Under the pieces are notes generated by a model. It saw only the letters and a list, made by a program, of their open reading frames with translations, was not told the origin of the DNA and made no database searches. A stretch of 64,000 nucleotides of DNA from Plantibacter sp. Leaf314 (GTDB lineage: Bacteria; Actinomycetota; Actinomycetes; Actinomycetales; Microbacteriaceae): assembly GCF_001423185.1 (NCBI RefSeq), contig NZ_LMOB01000001.1:2091889-2155888 (forward strand), read 5' to 3'. This document shows positions 61,725-64,000 of the stretch, in pieces. Both the position numbers and the translations under genes were made by a program. Position 1 is the stretch's first letter. Every line of letters starts with the position of its first letter.

Positions 61725-63467
61725 ATGTTCGACCGCAGCTCAGCTTTCGGAGACGTCCTCACCAGCCCGGCCGGCCGAGCCGTCCTGGAGGTGTTCCTGC
61801 CCGGGATCGCGGCGTCGCCGATGGCGAAGCAGTTCACGAGCATCCGCCTCGGCCAGCTCTCCGCGATCGTCCCCGAGCTCGCCGACGACGAGGCGAAGGA
61901 ACGCCTGTGGGCGGCGTTGGCCGAGGTCGACGACGGCCCGGAGGCCCGCGCGCCCTACGGTCAGGCGATCGAGCCGGACACCGGCTACGAGGGCGAGGAG
62001 GTCGGACGCGGCTCGGCGGCCGTGACCGTGCCGGGCACCGTCCCGCAGTACGGCGTCGTCGAGGTCCGTTTCGACGGTCCATCGCACGGCAACCCCTTCG
62101 TCGACGTCGAGCTCGGCGCGACGTTCACGAACGGCGCGCGTGAGCTCACCGTCGGCGGCTTCTACGACGGCGACGGCCGGTACCTCGTGCGGCTCCTCGC
62201 CGAGGAGCCGGGCGAGTGGACGTTCACCACGACCTCGACCGCACGATCGCTCGACGGGATCACCGGGACGGTGACGGTCGGCGCCGCCGAGCCGGGTCAC
62301 CACGGTCCGGTCCGGGTGGACGGGTTCCACTTCGCGCACGCCGACGGCACCCGGCACCGCCCGCTTGGCACGACCGCGTACGCCTGGACGCACCAGACGG
62401 TGGAGCTCCAGGAGGCGACGCTCGCCGCCCTGGCCGCCGCGCCGTTCACGAAGATCCGCATGTGCGTGTTCCCGAAGTCGTACCTCTACAACGCGAACGA
62501 ACCCACGTCGTTCCCCTTCGTCGGTTCCCTGGCCGAGGGCTTCGACGTCGAGCGGTTCGACCCGGCGTACTGGGCCAACCTGGAGCACCGCATCGCCCAG
62601 CTCGGGGCGCTCGGCATCGAAGCGGACCTCATCCTCTTCCACGCCTACGACCGGTGGGGCTTCGCCGATCTCGGCCCGGCCGTCGACGAGCGGTACCTCC
62701 GCTACGCGGTGCGCCGACTCGCCGCCTTCGCGAACGTGTGGTGGTCGATGGCCAACGAGTACGACCTGCTCTGGGCGAAGACGACCGACGACTGGGAGCG
62801 CCTGGCCGCGGTGGTCGGCGACGAGGACCCGCACGGGCACCTCAACTCGATCCACAATTGCCAGGGCTTCTACGACTACACGAAGCCGTGGATCACGCAC
62901 TGCAGCGTGCAGCGGGTGGACGTGTACCGCACCGCCGAGAACACCGACCTCTGGCGGCAGCAGTGGGGCAAGCCGATCGTCATCGACGAGTGCGCGTACG
63001 AGGGCGACATCGACCAGGGCTGGGGCAACATCACCGGCGAGGAGATGGTGCGGCGGTTCTGGGAGGGCGCGATCCGCGGCGGCTACGTCGGCCACGGGGA
63101 GACGTACCTCAACGAGCGCGAGGAGCTGTTCTGGTCGAAGGGCGGACCGCTCATCGGCTCGAGCCCGGATCGCATCGCCTTCCTCGAGCGCATCTCGGCC
63201 GAGTCCCCGACGGGCGTGCTCGACCCGCTCCCCGGCGACTGGGACGTGCCGTGGGGCGGGGTCGCCGGGCGCTACGTCATCGGGTACTTCGGGTTCAACC
63301 GTCCGCGGTTCCGGAACGTGTTCCTTCCGGATGGCGAGTTCCACGTCGACGTGCTCGACACCTGGAACATGACCGTGGAGACGCTGCCCGGCACGTTCTC
63401 GGGGACCGTCCGTGTCGACCTCCCCGGCCGGCAGTTCATGGCGGTGCGCCTCCGCCGCGTGGAGTGA
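61725..63467 (+). CDS. DUF5060/DUF4038 glycoside hydrolase, GH140 apiosidase-like
   Basis: A 580-residue protein without signal peptide. Residues 1-70 are a helical module similar to the end of the GH78 protein. Next is a DUF5060 beta domain (about 100-195), a TIM barrel with catalytic acid E345 in WWSMANEYD and nucleophile candidate E422 in VIDECAYEG, and a C-terminal beta domain (DUF5605-like). DUF4038 barrels include GH140 endo-apiosidase, so this may release apiose-containing chains; other beta-glycosidase activities are possible. ATG follows CTGGAGATCC. Confidence 0.78.
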   Translation: MFDRSSAFGDVLTSPAGRAVLEVFLPGIAASPMAKQFTSIRLGQLSAIVPELADDEAKERLWAALAEVDDGPEARAPYGQAIEPDTGYEGEEVGRGSAAVTVPGTVPQYGVVEVRFDGPSHGNPFVDVELGATFTNGARELTVGGFYDGDGRYLVRLLAEEPGEWTFTTTSTARSLDGITGTVTVGAAEPGHHGPVRVDGFHFAHADGTRHRPLGTTAYAWTHQTVELQEATLAALAAAPFTKIRMCVFPKSYLYNANEPTSFPFVGSLAEGFDVERFDPAYWANLEHRIAQLGALGIEADLILFHAYDRWGFADLGPAVDERYLRYAVRRLAAFANVWWSMANEYDLLWAKTTDDWERLAAVVGDEDPHGHLNSIHNCQGFYDYTKPWITHCSVQRVDVYRTAENTDLWRQQWGKPIVIDECAYEGDIDQGWGNITGEEMVRRFWEGAIRGGYVGHGETYLNEREELFWSKGGPLIGSSPDRIAFLERISAESPTGVLDPLPGDWDVPWGGVAGRYVIGYFGFNRPRFRNVFLPDGEFHVDVLDTWNMTVETLPGTFSGTVRVDLPGRQFMAVRLRRVE

Positions 63468-63470
63468 CCT

Positions 63471-63555
63471 CCGGTCGCTGAGCCGCCCCACCCGGTCGCT
63501 GAGCCGCCCTCCCCGCTCGCTGAGCCGCCCCATCCGGTCGCTGAGCCTGTCGAAG
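63471..63555 (+). repeat. Four tandem copies of a repeat variant (period 21)
   Basis: Units beginning CCGGTCGCTGAGCC at 63471, 63492, 63513 (CCGCTCGCTGAGCC) and 63534, the last passing into TGAGCCTGTCGAAGTG. It follows the GH140-like gene. Confidence 0.8.
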
Positions 63556-63563
63556 TGCCCCCG

Positions 63564-63592
63564 TTGACAGGTTTGTTCGGACCACTTACAGT
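63564..63592 (+). promoter_or_regulatory. Strong sigma70-type promoter
   Basis: -35 TTGACA (63564-63569), 17-base spacer, -10 TACAGT (63587-63592), 65 bases before the next ATG. It is the best promoter match seen in the window. Confidence 0.65.
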
Positions 63593-63656
63593 TGTCGGGC
63601 ATTCGCGCAACCTGCGTTGCGGTATGCGCAACCGCTCGACGACTGGAGTGCGACCC

Positions 63657-64000
63657 ATGGACGACGGAACCGGCACCATCCTGCTGCGCAGCGTCCTCCG
63701 AGGAACGGCGCTCACGGCGCTGCTGCCGAGCTGGGTGACCGGTGGCGGGGGCGACGCGGTCCTCGACCGCCTGCGTGACGACGCCGTGATCGCCGAGCTC
63801 GAGCGGTCCTTCGCCGAACCGCCCGTCGCCGAGCGCATCGACTGGTCGACCGTCCGGATCGCCCAGGTCTCGCACCCCGATCTGCATGAGCTCGTCGGTC
63901 GCAGCATCGCCGACCTCGCCGCCGAAGCCGGACAGTCACCGCTCACGGTCGTCTCGGATACGCTGATCGCCGACCGCCTCACCACGCTCGTCGACACCCG
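63657..64000 (+). CDS. Protein resembling the C-terminal half of a D-aminoacylase (cut by window edge)
   Basis: About 114 codons are visible; GGAG lies 8 bases before the ATG. Residues 16-110 (TALTALLPSWVTGGGGDAV, DRLRDDAV, DWSTVRIAQV, LVGRSIADLAAEAG) match the middle-to-C-terminal part of N-acyl-D-amino-acid deacylases. The N-terminal amidohydrolase segment with the metal-binding histidines is not present upstream in any frame, so the gene seems to start inside the family. It may be a truncated relative or a remnant. More downstream sequence is needed to judge it. Confidence 0.5.
   Translation, partial: MDDGTGTILLRSVLRGTALTALLPSWVTGGGGDAVLDRLRDDAVIAELERSFAEPPVAERIDWSTVRIAQVSHPDLHELVGRSIADLAAEAGQSPLTVVSDTLIADRLTTLVDT

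Noticed and set aside
61740..63887. Minus-strand open frame of 715 codons.
   Set aside because: Antisense to the DUF4038 enzyme and running through repeats and a promoter; no motifs.
1..64000. tRNA, rRNA, insertion sequences, integrases and attachment sites.
   Set aside because: None seen on either strand by reading; short RNAs could be missed without a computed search.

Overview
This is a 64 kb stretch of very high-GC DNA. Its genes lie close together, many starts overlap the preceding stop by 1 or 4 bases, and several secreted proteins carry actinobacterial lipoprotein signals. Together with the transporter, regulator and glycosidase families present, this suggests a plant-associated actinobacterium, probably of the Microbacteriaceae; the genus cannot be fixed from the sequence alone. 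I see no rRNA, tRNA, transposase, integrase, phage gene or CRISPR array. No gene-free gap exceeds 300 bases.

Left region (1-12141): a sugar-scavenging locus. A very large secreted six-hairpin glycosidase-like protein runs off the left edge. Beside it, an operon read leftwards encodes a carbohydrate-binding lipoprotein, two CUT1-type permeases and a GH127 beta-L-arabinofuranosidase. A divergent LacI-type regulator faces a near-perfect LacI operator. From 12145 to 25649 lie mixed housekeeping and stress genes: small membrane proteins, lipoproteins, AraC and TetR regulators with their neighbours, flavin reductase, ThrE exporter, cation diffusion facilitator, a MetE-like enzyme, an acetyltransferase, a hydrolase, and an unusual immunity-like/GrpB fusion.

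Middle region: 25922-33710 is a six-gene operon of an NCS1 (nucleobase/hydantoin) permease, a hydantoinase/oxoprolinase-like protein, three tandem divergent DUF917 proteins and a PucR regulator. It looks like a complete uptake and catabolism unit for an unassigned nitrogen heterocycle. After pyridoxal kinase, diacylglycerol kinase, MFS and acetyltransferase genes comes 38063-48003. This is a strong candidate for D-apiose/D-apionate catabolism: lactonase, SDR dehydrogenase, oxidoisomerase, 3-oxo-isoapionate decarboxylase, the erythrulose kinase and two isomerases leading to D-erythrose 4-phosphate, an organic-acid-type MFS importer and a FadR/GntR regulator. Two promoters in it share an identical 13-base palindrome-containing operator candidate.

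Right region: 48078-50639 holds a quinone-reductase-like gene, a VanZ-RDD gene broken by an 11-base tandem duplication, and a TetR gene. From 50822 to 63467 an oligopeptide-type ABC importer (with a permease-ATPase fusion) is followed by intracellular GH3, GH78 and DUF5060/DUF4038 glycosidases. The window ends in what looks like the C-terminal half of a D-aminoacylase behind a good promoter.

Taken together, the arabinosidase, rhamnosidase, apiosidase-like enzyme and apionate pathway suggest growth on plant cell-wall pectin side chains or plant glycosides that carry arabinose, rhamnose and apiose; this is an inference. A dispersed repeat (core CCCTGAGCYTGTCGAAGGG) occupies most gaps between catabolic units and has even become the coding end of one gene.
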